Source: an uncultured Eubacteriales bacterium
GTDB taxonomy: Bacteria; Bacillota; Clostridia; Christensenellales; CAG-917
Reading direction: 5' to 3'
Length of the DNA: 5,873 nt
Assembly (NCBI GenBank): GCA_900551145.1
Contig: URUQ01000081.1
Location: 1-5,873 of the forward strand
Shown here: positions 1 to 5,873 of the stretch, piece by piece
Layout: each line of letters starts with the position of its first letter
How positions within the stretch are numbered: position 1 is the first letter of the stretch
Position numbers and translations under genes: made by a program
Notes under the pieces: model-generated
What the model was told of the DNA's origin: nothing
The model's input: the letters and a program-made list of their open reading frames with translations, nothing else
Database searches by the model: none

Positions 1-67
1 CGTACATAAGCGTACGTGATTTTGTAGCGGATGCGCGCTGCCGAAGTTATTCGCTAAATAGTGCGTT
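1..67. other. Short flank downstream of dnaB
   Basis: These 67 bases follow the dnaB stop codon. TAGCGGA at 25-31 can pair with TTCGCTA at 50-56 (seven pairs including one G-T) around an 18-base loop that contains GCGCGC. No T-run follows on either strand, so it is not a convincing intrinsic terminator. CGTAC/GTACG at 1-5 and 12-16 is another small inverted repeat. No gene start is visible here. Confidence 0.3.
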
Positions 68-325
68 TTAGAATGGCATATCGTCGTCCAATGAGGAATC
101 GTCGTCGTCAACATACTCGTCATCCGGCACGTCCTCATCGCTCGGCGCGGGAATATCCTCTTCTTCAACCGCGGACGAATAATCGTCTTGCTTGTCGTCA
201 AAGGGCATATCGAAGGGCAAATCCTCGGCGGAAGCGGCAACTTCTTTCAAGTCCTCGGCCACGTCGGAGATGGACTTCATATCCACACTGCCCTCTTCGT
301 CGTCCTCTTTCTTCTTTGGTTCGTC
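68..325 (-). other. Acidic low-complexity C-terminal tail of DnaB ending in an SSB-Ct-like tip
   Basis: This stretch encodes residues 458-542 of DnaB. About 36 of the 85 residues are Asp or Glu. The encoded protein ends SSLDDDMPF, with the tip DDDMPF at 71-88 directly before the TAA stop. SSB proteins end in a very similar acidic tip plus Pro-Phe, which docks many genome-maintenance proteins through the terminal Phe. An internal EDLPFDMPF lies at 200-226. The region is probably disordered. The reading frame stays open and joins the helicase core without a break, so the tail appears to be a genuine part of the protein. Its binding role is inferred. Confidence 0.85.
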
Positions 326-1696
326 GTAAACGTATTCGGTGGTGTTGGCGTTTTGATCCACACATTCTTTGAAAGAAGTCGTAGGTGCGTTCCATTCAAG
401 CTTAATCTCACCGATTGCACCGTTCCTGTTTTTCTTGACGTCGAGAATAACCTCGTTTTCGGGCAAAGCCTTGTTGTACTTGCTGGGGTTGTTGAGGAAC
501 ATAACGACGTCCGCGTCTTGCTCTATAGAGCCCGATTCACGCAAGTCGGAAAGGAGCGGAGTGTGGTCGGGACGTTGCTCGACGCCACGCGACATCTGCG
601 AAAGCAAGATGATCGGGCACTCGAGTTCCTTTGCGTAAATCTTCATTTTTCTCGACATGTCGCTCACTTCCACTTGACGGCTTTCCGCCGCGCGTCCGTT
701 TTTGGTGGCAGTCATAAGTTGCAAGTAGTCGATAATAACGAGGTCGAGCCCCTTTTCGCGTTTGAGACGACGGCATTTTGAAAGCACGTCGGACGGTCCG
801 TTCATCGAATAATCGTCGATATAAATATCCGACGCAAGCAACGCGCGGTATCCGTTGTAGAGTTTTTTATAATCCGTTTGCGTAAGTCCGCCACGGGTGT
901 CCATCTTGTTGCTTTCAACGCGGGAGATATAGCAAAGCATACGTTTTGCAAGCAAATCGGCGGGCATTTCAAGTGAGAAAATAGCAACCTTTTTGCCGTG
1001 ATTGATTGCGACGTTTGCCGCGATATTAAGCGCAAAAGCGGTTTTACCGACGGACGGACGAGCGGCGATAAGCACCATTTCACCCGGTTTCAAACCGTGA
1101 GTCATTTGGTCGAATTTGGGGAAATCGATATATATCGTGTTTTTTGGCACGTTGCCGGTTTGCTTATCTTGTATATTTTTGAGAGCAAGCGCCGCGGCAT
1201 CGTCGATTTTTTCGAGTGCCTTTTCGCTCGTTTGTTCGGCAATGGCGTAGACGAGTTTTTCGGCGTTGTCAAGCGCGTCTTCACCGCTTTCACATTCATA
1301 ACCGTATTTTGCGATGTTGTTGCCCGCTTCGATAACTTTTCTCGTGAGGCTGTCACGCTTGATGATACTTGCGTAATACTCACCGTTTGCTGCGGAAACG
1401 ACGCCCTCCGCAAGTTCGCTGAGGTATGAAACGGAGCCGACTTCGTCAAGTTGTCCTTTGACTTCGAGCGCGTCGCACACCGACACCGTGTCGATGGGCT
1501 TGCTTTCCATCTGCAACTGCTTCATAACCGCAAAAATCAATCGATTTTGCGCAAGATAAAAGTCATCGACCGAAAGCATAGGAATAATGATATCCGCCGC
1601 TTTGTTGTCAATGAGAATAGCACCCAAAACGGACGCTTCCGCGTCAACGTTGTTGGGCATACCTCTGCTTACTCTCTTGTTTTCTTCTTTCGCCAT
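68..1696 (-). CDS. dnaB: Replicative DNA helicase DnaB with a long acidic, SSB-like C-terminal tail
   Basis: This is the hexameric 5'-3' helicase that unwinds DNA at the replication fork, called DnaC in Bacillus subtilis. The N-terminal domain begins with the family signature around PNNVDAEASVLGAIL. The RecA-like motor domain shows Walker A ARPSVGKT (residues 212-219; the family more often has PSMGKT), FSLEM with the catalytic Glu (240-244), Walker B VIIDYLQL (320-327), LLSQMSRGVEQR (364-375) and KNRNG with the arginine finger (422-426). The core ends near residue 457. About 85 acidic residues follow, giving 542 residues against roughly 440-470 for typical DnaB. The Met at 1696 is chosen because it gives a family-like N-terminus and has AAAAGG six bases upstream. 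An in-frame Met at 1729 would add 11 unlikely residues, and one at 1660 would remove the overlap but has a poorer binding site. The gene overlaps the preceding one by 28 bases. The helicase assignment is very secure; the role of the tail is inferred. Confidence 0.97.
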   Translation of the reverse strand: MAKEENKRVSRGMPNNVDAEASVLGAILIDNKAADIIIPMLSVDDFYLAQNRLIFAVMKQLQMESKPIDTVSVCDALEVKGQLDEVGSVSYLSELAEGVVSAANGEYYASIIKRDSLTRKVIEAGNNIAKYGYECESGEDALDNAEKLVYAIAEQTSEKALEKIDDAAALALKNIQDKQTGNVPKNTIYIDFPKFDQMTHGLKPGEMVLIAARPSVGKTAFALNIAANVAINHGKKVAIFSLEMPADLLAKRMLCYISRVESNKMDTRGGLTQTDYKKLYNGYRALLASDIYIDDYSMNGPSDVLSKCRRLKREKGLDLVIIDYLQLMTATKNGRAAESRQVEVSDMSRKMKIYAKELECPIILLSQMSRGVEQRPDHTPLLSDLRESGSIEQDADVVMFLNNPSKYNKALPENEVILDVKKNRNGAIGEIKLEWNAPTTSFKECVDQNANTTEYVYDEPKKKEDDEEGSVDMKSISDVAEDLKEVAASAEDLPFDMPFDDKQDDYSSAVEEEDIPAPSDEDVPDDEYVDDDDSSLDDDMPF

Positions 1697-2310
1697 AATT
1701 TGCCTTTTGCGAGGAGAAACGCAGCACACGCCACCACTGCCGCCACTATTGCAAGCGCAATCAGTATTCCGTACCAGTTTGCGGAATTTGCGCTTTTGAG
1801 CGTCAACGTAAAAGTCTGACTTTCACTGCTCTCGTCGAGTGTGAAATAATGCGAATACACTCTATTCGACGCAGTCGTCTCACCGTCGCTTTTTATAGAT
1901 TTATAGATTGTATCATACCTTATTATCACTTTCAAGCGATTGTATTGCACACCATCGTTTATCAGTCTTTCTTGTGGTATGGCGCTTTGCACGACACTAA
2001 ATATCCGTGCAGACGGCGCGACGATATACGTTTTGCTCGTCTTATACCACACGTCGCTTGTGAGGTCTCCGCTCTTCCAATCAACGCTTGCGCCGTCGAT
2101 TTTCTCGTCGGTGTTTGCAAGGGTTAGATACACGATAGCCTCCTCGGTATCCGGTGAAAACGCAATTGAGGACAGATACAAATCTCTTTGGATTTCGCTC
2201 TCGTCTTCGGACTCTGCTTTGTTACATGCAGAAAAAAGCGCAAGGCAAATTACGATTGCAACGGCAACCGCGGTCAAAAGTCCGAAAACGCGAGAAAACC
2301 TATTTTTCAT
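1669..2310 (-). CDS. Unrecognised small membrane-anchored, possibly lipoprotein, protein
   Basis: I do not recognise a family for this 213-residue protein. It starts with basic residues (MKNRFSR) and a hydrophobic stretch at about 9-28, which ends in ALFSAC with Cys29. This resembles a lipoprotein signal-peptidase II site, although Phe at -3 is less usual than Leu. A strongly acidic, Ser-rich linker follows (about 30-42), then an extracytoplasmic region of about 130 residues (43-177). That region alternates polar and hydrophobic residues, suggests a beta-rich fold and contains no cysteine. A second membrane helix spans about 179-201 and is followed by a very basic tail (KGKLWRKKKTRE), as expected for a cytoplasmic end. 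The start is the first Met after an in-frame TGA; AAAGGG lies 14 bases upstream, which is rather far. The gene begins 31 bases after pepF and overlaps dnaB by 28 bases in another frame. The gene call is firm; function is unknown. Confidence 0.85.
   Translation of the reverse strand: MKNRFSRVFGLLTAVAVAIVICLALFSACNKAESEDESEIQRDLYLSSIAFSPDTEEAIVYLTLANTDEKIDGASVDWKSGDLTSDVWYKTSKTYIVAPSARIFSVVQSAIPQERLINDGVQYNRLKVIIRYDTIYKSIKSDGETTASNRVYSHYFTLDESSESQTFTLTLKSANSANWYGILIALAIVAAVVACAAFLLAKGKLWRKKKTRE
1697..1708 (-). promoter_or_regulatory. Ribosome binding site of dnaB, inside the upstream gene
   Basis: AAAAGG at 1703-1708 (minus strand) lies six bases before the ATG at 1696. It sits within the last codons of the preceding membrane-protein gene, so ribosomes finishing that gene pass directly over the dnaB start. 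This site favours the Met at 1696 over the in-frame Met codons at 1729 and 1660. Confidence 0.6.
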
Positions 2311-2341
2311 AAATCAGCACACTTCCCTTTGATTGATAAGA

Positions 2342-4126
2342 TTATTCAAAGGATTTTTCAAGTTCCGCCAACGTATCGGAAAATTCCTTAATCGCAAGCT
2401 CATACGGAGCGTCGCTTTCGAGGTCTACGTCGGCAAGACGAATGATATCGAGCGGAGGCATACTTCCGCCTGCGGAGAGGAATTTCTTGTATTTTGCAAA
2501 ATACTTCTCACCTTGCGTAAGAATGTTGTTTGCGATAGACACTGCCGTCGTGATACCCGTTGCGTACTTATACACGTAGAAACTCGTGAAGAAATGCGGA
2601 ATTCTTGCCCACTCATAGCGAATAAGGTCGTTATGCTCCACGCTCGGTCCGTAGTATTTCTTATTGAGATCATAGTATGCGTTGCAAAGTGCGTCCGCCG
2701 TGATAGGCTCACCCTTTTCAACCATACCGTGTGCGATTGCCTCGAATTCGCTGAACATCGTTTGTCTGAACAACGTCGTGCGGAACATATCGAGATAGTA
2801 AGAAAGCAAGTATTTTCTAAACTCACCCGAAGCGGTTTTGAGCAAGTGCTTCAAGAGCAACACTTCGTTGACAGTCGATGCGATTTCCGCAACGAAAATT
2901 TCGTAATCCGCTTTAGTTTCCGGAAGCGAGGAGTTGCTGTAATAGGAGTGCATGGAGTGTCCGAGTTCGTGCGCAATGGTAAACACGTCGTGAACGGTTT
3001 TTTGGTAATTGAGGAGAACAAACGGGTGTACGCCGTACACGCCCCATGAATATGCACCGCTTCTCTTGCCTTTGTTCTCGAACGCATCAATCCAACCGCT
3101 CTCAAATGCGGACGCCAAAACGTCGGAATATTCCTTACCCATAACTTTAAGTGCCTCTTTGACGAGTTTAACTGCGTCTTCGTATTCGAGCGCAAGTTCT
3201 TGCTCTTTGACCATAGACACGTAAAGGTCGTACATATTGAGTGTGTCTACGCCCAAAACTTTCTTGCGTAGAGCGATATATTTGTGCAAAGGCTCAGTGC
3301 CCTTTCCCACTGCGTCAAGCAATTTTTCATAGCAAGTGGAAGGCACGTTTTCTTTATACATCGAGTAATCGAGCGCGCTTTGGAAGCCTCTGACTTTTGC
3401 GTAGAACCAATCTTTTTTGACATTGCCCGCATAGTTTGCCGCAAGCGTATTGATATGGTCTTTATATGCCCCGAACATACTCTCGAATGCTTCTTTTCTC
3501 ACGTTTTGAGATTGATTTTGCAAAAGCATACCGTACACGCCGTGGCTCATATCGACTTTGTTGCCGGTGCCGTCGTCAACGGGTTTGAACTTCACGTCGG
3601 CGTTGTCGAACATATTGAATACTTCACTGTTCGTGTCCGAGAAAAGCCCCACTTCGCCGAGCAATTTTTCTTCTTTCTTGGAGAGAATAATATTTTTGTT
3701 CCTAATTATTTCTCCAAAGAACACGTCGTAGTCGGCAAAGCGTTTGCTCTTTGCGAGTTCTTCAAGTCTTTCCTTTGAAAATTCGCTGATTTCGGGAATA
3801 ACGAAAGAGCTTGCCGTCGAGTATTTTACGATAAGCATTTCGGTCTTGTTTACCATGCCTTGATACAAACTGTCTCTCGTGTCTTGGTCACTGCGCATTC
3901 TTGCGTATGAATACAAGCTCACGATGTCGTGTTTTAATCTGTCAGTAAATTTAAGGCAATCGAAAAGCGTGTCTTCGTCGCTTAATTTGTCTTGATATTT
4001 TGAAAAATATCCTATTCTTTCTTCACACTTAAAGAATATTTCCTCCCAAGCTTCGTTAGTTGGAATAATATCTTCAAGCGTCCACTTGTACTTGGCGGGT
4101 ATTTGGTCTCTTGATTCGTACAGCAT
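2342..4126 (-). CDS. pepF: Oligoendopeptidase F-like zinc metallopeptidase (family M3B)
   Basis: This is a cytoplasmic zinc peptidase that cleaves short peptides, generally placed in peptide turnover; it has no signal peptide. The zinc site is HELGH at residues 386-390, giving His386, Glu387 and His390. The third ligand is probably Glu414 in FVAEIASTVNE, at the spacing typical of M3 peptidases. The preceding YSWGVYGVHPFVLLNYQ (359-375) and the later ARIPHFFTSFYVYKYATG (507-524), rich in substrate-binding Tyr and His, are hallmarks of PepF. The length of 594 residues is close to the usual 600 for the family, so the protein looks complete, with a helical N-terminal part and a C-terminal catalytic part. 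The start is supported by an excellent ribosome binding site. The gene lies 89 bases after the DUF1846 gene and 31 bases before the small membrane-protein gene. The family is very secure; the exact substrates cannot be read from sequence. Confidence 0.95.
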   Translation of the reverse strand: MLYESRDQIPAKYKWTLEDIIPTNEAWEEIFFKCEERIGYFSKYQDKLSDEDTLFDCLKFTDRLKHDIVSLYSYARMRSDQDTRDSLYQGMVNKTEMLIVKYSTASSFVIPEISEFSKERLEELAKSKRFADYDVFFGEIIRNKNIILSKKEEKLLGEVGLFSDTNSEVFNMFDNADVKFKPVDDGTGNKVDMSHGVYGMLLQNQSQNVRKEAFESMFGAYKDHINTLAANYAGNVKKDWFYAKVRGFQSALDYSMYKENVPSTCYEKLLDAVGKGTEPLHKYIALRKKVLGVDTLNMYDLYVSMVKEQELALEYEDAVKLVKEALKVMGKEYSDVLASAFESGWIDAFENKGKRSGAYSWGVYGVHPFVLLNYQKTVHDVFTIAHELGHSMHSYYSNSSLPETKADYEIFVAEIASTVNEVLLLKHLLKTASGEFRKYLLSYYLDMFRTTLFRQTMFSEFEAIAHGMVEKGEPITADALCNAYYDLNKKYYGPSVEHNDLIRYEWARIPHFFTSFYVYKYATGITTAVSIANNILTQGEKYFAKYKKFLSAGGSMPPLDIIRLADVDLESDAPYELAIKEFSDTLAELEKSFE

Positions 4127-4215
4127 ATTTGCCTCCTTTATATCGATTTATAGTTTTACGTATTACTTTCGGCTATACAAAGCCTTGTTTGTGTCGATTG
4201 AATATTCCTTTCCGC
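4127..4215 (-). other. Intergenic spacer between the DUF1846 gene and pepF
   Basis: This 89-base AT-rich gap is the longest between genes in the window and the most likely place for an internal promoter or a transcript end. I see TATAAA as a possible -10 element shortly before the pepF ribosome binding site, but no matching -35 hexamer at the right distance. A short GGCT/AGCC hairpin around GGCTTTGTATAGCC has no T-run after it on the minus strand, so it is not a convincing terminator. Whether pepF is transcribed separately cannot be decided from this sequence. Confidence 0.4.
4132..4139 (-). promoter_or_regulatory. Strong Shine-Dalgarno site of pepF
   Basis: AAAGGAGG on the minus strand ends five bases before the ATG at 4126. 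It is nearly complementary to the end of 16S rRNA and much stronger than the sites of the other three genes, suggesting efficient translation of the peptidase. Confidence 0.85.
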
Positions 4216-5703
4216 TTATTCGCTAAACAGCGTGTTGTCAAGGAATTCGGGCGAGCAACTAAGTCTCACACCGAGTTTTTTGAACGGGTTTTCGTCCGCT
4301 TTAAAAAGCATATGCGTGGAGTGTGCGTCGCACCCTTCGAGTGCTGACAACTGCTCCATTGCATTTGCCGCTTGTGCGTCGCTTGCGGCGCAAATAGAGA
4401 GTGCAAGCAACGCCTCTTCCAGCGTCAACGTCTTGTGGTGCTCTTTGAGAATTTTGGTTTTCAGGTCGATGATAGGACCTATTACGTACGGTGAAATGAG
4501 TTTTTGCGAGTCCTTAATGCCGGCAAGCATCTTGACCGCGTTGAACACGCAAGCGGCAGACGCGCTCATGCGCTTTGTATTCTTGCCCGTAACGATACGA
4601 CCGTCCGGCAATTCAAGCGCAACAGCACCGCAGTTTTCATTATCTTCGCTCTTCTTTTTGGCAATCTCGATGACCTTTCTGTCCGAAAGGTTTATTGACA
4701 ATCTCGACATCAAAAATTCAAGTCTGTTCACGGTGTCTTCACTGCCCGATCCCGTTTTGAAGTCGCAAAGTGCCTTGTAGTATCTGCGCACGATCTCTTT
4801 CTTGGACGCTTCACGGCACACTTCGTCGTCGACGATGCAGTATCCTGCCATATTTACGCCCATATCCGTCGGGGATTTGTAAATACACTCTTCACCCGTA
4901 ATTTTTTCAAGTATGCTCTTGACCACGGGGAAAACTTCGATATCTCTGTTGTAGTTGACGGTGATTTCGCCGTATGCGTCAAGGTGGAAGTTGTCCACTT
5001 TGTTGACGTCTTTGAGGTCTGCCGTAGCCGCCTCGTACGCTACGTTTACGGGGTGATTGAGCGGAATATTCCATATCGGGAACGTCTCGAATTTGGCATA
5101 ACCGGCCTTTACCCCTCTCTTGTTCTCGTGATAGAGTTGAGAAAGGCAGGTCGCAAGTTTTCCGCTACCGGGGCCGGGGGCAGTAAGAACCACGAGAGGA
5201 CGAGTGGTCTCTATGTACGGATTTGCGCCGTAGCCTTCGTCGGACACTATCGTGTTGATCTCGTGAGGATATCCCTTGGTGGGACGGTGGATATACACCT
5301 TTATGCCTCTGTTTTCAAGTTTTTGCTTGTAAGCAAGCGCGCCTTGTTGGTCGGCAAACATAGTGATTACCACGCCGTTGATATATATCCCCATAGCGGA
5401 GATATTGTCAATCATCCTCTCCACTTCGCTTCCGTACGTAATACCGTAGTCGGCGCGGATTTTGTTGCGCTCGATTGCATTGGCGTTTATGCAAATGATA
5501 AGTTCCGCCTTGTCGCGAAGTTTTTGCAAAAGTTTGATTTTTGCGGCTTTATCAAAACCGGGCAACACCCTTGACGCGTGCAAATCGTCAAAGAGTTTTC
5601 CGCCGAATTCGAGATAGAGTTTGTCAAAGCGGTTTATTCTTTCAAGAATATGCTCCGACTGTTTTTGCATATACAGGTTGCTGTCAAATCCGATTTTGCT
5701 CAT
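4216..5703 (-). CDS. DUF1846 / UPF0371 family protein
   Basis: This 495-residue protein matches the DUF1846 (UPF0371) family along its length, which is close to the family's usual size. Recognisable family segments are IGFDSNLYMQKQSEHI at the N-terminus, LYLEFGGKLFDDLHASRVLPGF (29-50), IICINANAIERNKIRADYGITY (69-90), SDEGYG (154-159), TTRPLVVLTAPGPGSGK (166-182), the very conserved CLSQLYHENKRGVKAGYAKFETFPIWNIPLNHPVN (186-220) and VNYNRDIEVFPV (249-260), plus the late GCDAHSTHML (458-466 region). APGPGSGK resembles a phosphate-binding loop but does not fit the strict Walker A pattern. There is no signal peptide or membrane segment, so it is probably cytoplasmic. I know of no firmly established reaction for the family. 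The Met at 5703 is chosen because it gives the conserved N-terminus and has AAAGGT seven bases upstream; the in-frame Met at 5799 would add 32 residues without family resemblance and has no binding site. Family assignment is secure. Confidence 0.93.
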   Translation of the reverse strand: MSKIGFDSNLYMQKQSEHILERINRFDKLYLEFGGKLFDDLHASRVLPGFDKAAKIKLLQKLRDKAELIICINANAIERNKIRADYGITYGSEVERMIDNISAMGIYINGVVITMFADQQGALAYKQKLENRGIKVYIHRPTKGYPHEINTIVSDEGYGANPYIETTRPLVVLTAPGPGSGKLATCLSQLYHENKRGVKAGYAKFETFPIWNIPLNHPVNVAYEAATADLKDVNKVDNFHLDAYGEITVNYNRDIEVFPVVKSILEKITGEECIYKSPTDMGVNMAGYCIVDDEVCREASKKEIVRRYYKALCDFKTGSGSEDTVNRLEFLMSRLSINLSDRKVIEIAKKKSEDNENCGAVALELPDGRIVTGKNTKRMSASAACVFNAVKMLAGIKDSQKLISPYVIGPIIDLKTKILKEHHKTLTLEEALLALSICAASDAQAANAMEQLSALEGCDAHSTHMLFKADENPFKKLGVRLSCSPEFLDNTLFSE

Positions 5704-5873
5704 AAGTTTACCTTTGTATTTTTTGTTAATATCTTCATCTATAGAGTAGCGTTTTACACTTAAATGCAATGCGCCCCATCTTTCCGGACACGCCGGCATT
5801 TCTAAAAACGATTAAATACAACTTTCCCCCTTCCTCACGGTGTTTCCCCTATTCCGTTCCCCCTCTGCACTTC
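5704..5873 (-). other. Upstream leader region of the DUF1846 gene with G-runs
   Basis: This stretch, up to the window edge, holds no gene that I can support. On the minus strand it starts with a purine-rich part containing runs of five, four and five G at 5859-5863, 5846-5849 and 5826-5830, each followed by AA. A GC-rich part follows, in which CCGG at 5793-5796 and 5784-5787 could form a short hairpin, and AAATGC (5796-5801) can pair with GCATTT (5762-5767). The last part is AT-rich and leads into the ribosome binding site. I found no promoter with good -35 and -10 hexamers at normal spacing and no known riboswitch or T-box signature. Confidence 0.4.
5710..5715 (-). promoter_or_regulatory. 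Ribosome binding site that sets the start of the DUF1846 gene
   Basis: AAAGGT on the minus strand lies seven bases before the ATG at 5703. The alternative in-frame ATG at 5799 is preceded by GTTTTTAGAA, with no purine-rich site. This supports the shorter 495-residue protein. Confidence 0.65.

Noticed and set aside
25..56. Possible transcription terminator after dnaB
   Set aside because: The seven-pair stem has an 18-base loop and no T-run on either strand, so it does not fit an intrinsic terminator.
47..58. 12-base sequence TTATTCGCTAAA shared with 4217-4228 at the end of the DUF1846 gene
   Set aside because: A few 12-base matches are expected by chance in a window of this size, and the flanks do not match.
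80..125. GTC/ATC-rich trinucleotide pattern resembling a microsatellite
   Set aside because: It is explained by runs of Asp codons in the acidic DnaB tail, with mixed GAC and GAT codons and no regular repeat unit.
188..781. Long open frame on the plus strand (197 codons) opposite dnaB
   Set aside because: It lies antisense within the clearly real dnaB gene, resembles no family I recognise, and is a by-product of dnaB codon use.
2333..3049. Long open frame on the plus strand (238 codons) opposite pepF
   Set aside because: It is antisense to the catalytic half of PepF. Its Arg-, Val- and Cys-rich translation looks like a mirrored frame and no family is recognisable.
4984..5574. Open frame on the plus strand (196 codons) opposite the DUF1846 gene
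   Set aside because: It is antisense to highly conserved DUF1846 segments, and its own translation has no recognisable domain.
5812..5871. Minus-strand frame open from the window edge to a TAA, which could be the end of an upstream gene
   Set aside because: It has only 19 codons and no recognisable residues. Its length is easily explained by chance in a purine-rich stretch poor in stop codons.

Overview
The window holds four complete protein genes, all on the minus strand, packed head to tail with gaps of 31 and 89 bases and one 28-base overlap. The moderate base composition, Shine-Dalgarno sites of the AAAGGAGG type, a DUF1846/UPF0371 protein and a PepF-type M3B peptidase all suggest a Gram-positive bacterium of the Bacillota, most likely Clostridia or a close uncultured relative. 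This assignment is inferred from protein resemblance; no marker gene in the window settles it. No RNA gene, insertion sequence, CRISPR array, phage gene or other mobile element was seen.

Read in the direction of transcription, from the right edge to the left, the layout is as follows. A leader of about 170 bases with three G-runs (5704-5873) comes first. Then come a DUF1846/UPF0371 protein (4216-5703), an oligoendopeptidase F-like zinc peptidase with a near-perfect ribosome binding site (2342-4126), and a small unrecognised membrane-anchored protein with a lipobox-like N-terminus and a C-terminal membrane helix (1669-2310). Last is the replicative DNA helicase DnaB (68-1696). The final 67 bases carry no recognisable gene.

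The genes do not form an obvious pathway. The helicase is a core replication protein, PepF degrades short peptides, and DUF1846 has no established function that I can name with certainty. The shared strand and tight spacing suggest co-transcription, at least from pepF through the small membrane protein to dnaB. The overlap of the last two genes suggests translational coupling.

The most striking feature is the C-terminus of DnaB. The helicase core is followed by about 85 extra residues, about 36 of them acidic. The protein ends in DDDMPF, which closely matches the protein-docking tip of bacterial single-stranded DNA-binding protein (SSB; DDDIPF or DDDLPF). Two more LPF/MPF motifs lie within the tail. 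This suggests a helicase that carries its own SSB-like recruiting tail. Otherwise the window is ordinary housekeeping sequence, and I see no evidence of an undescribed multi-gene system.
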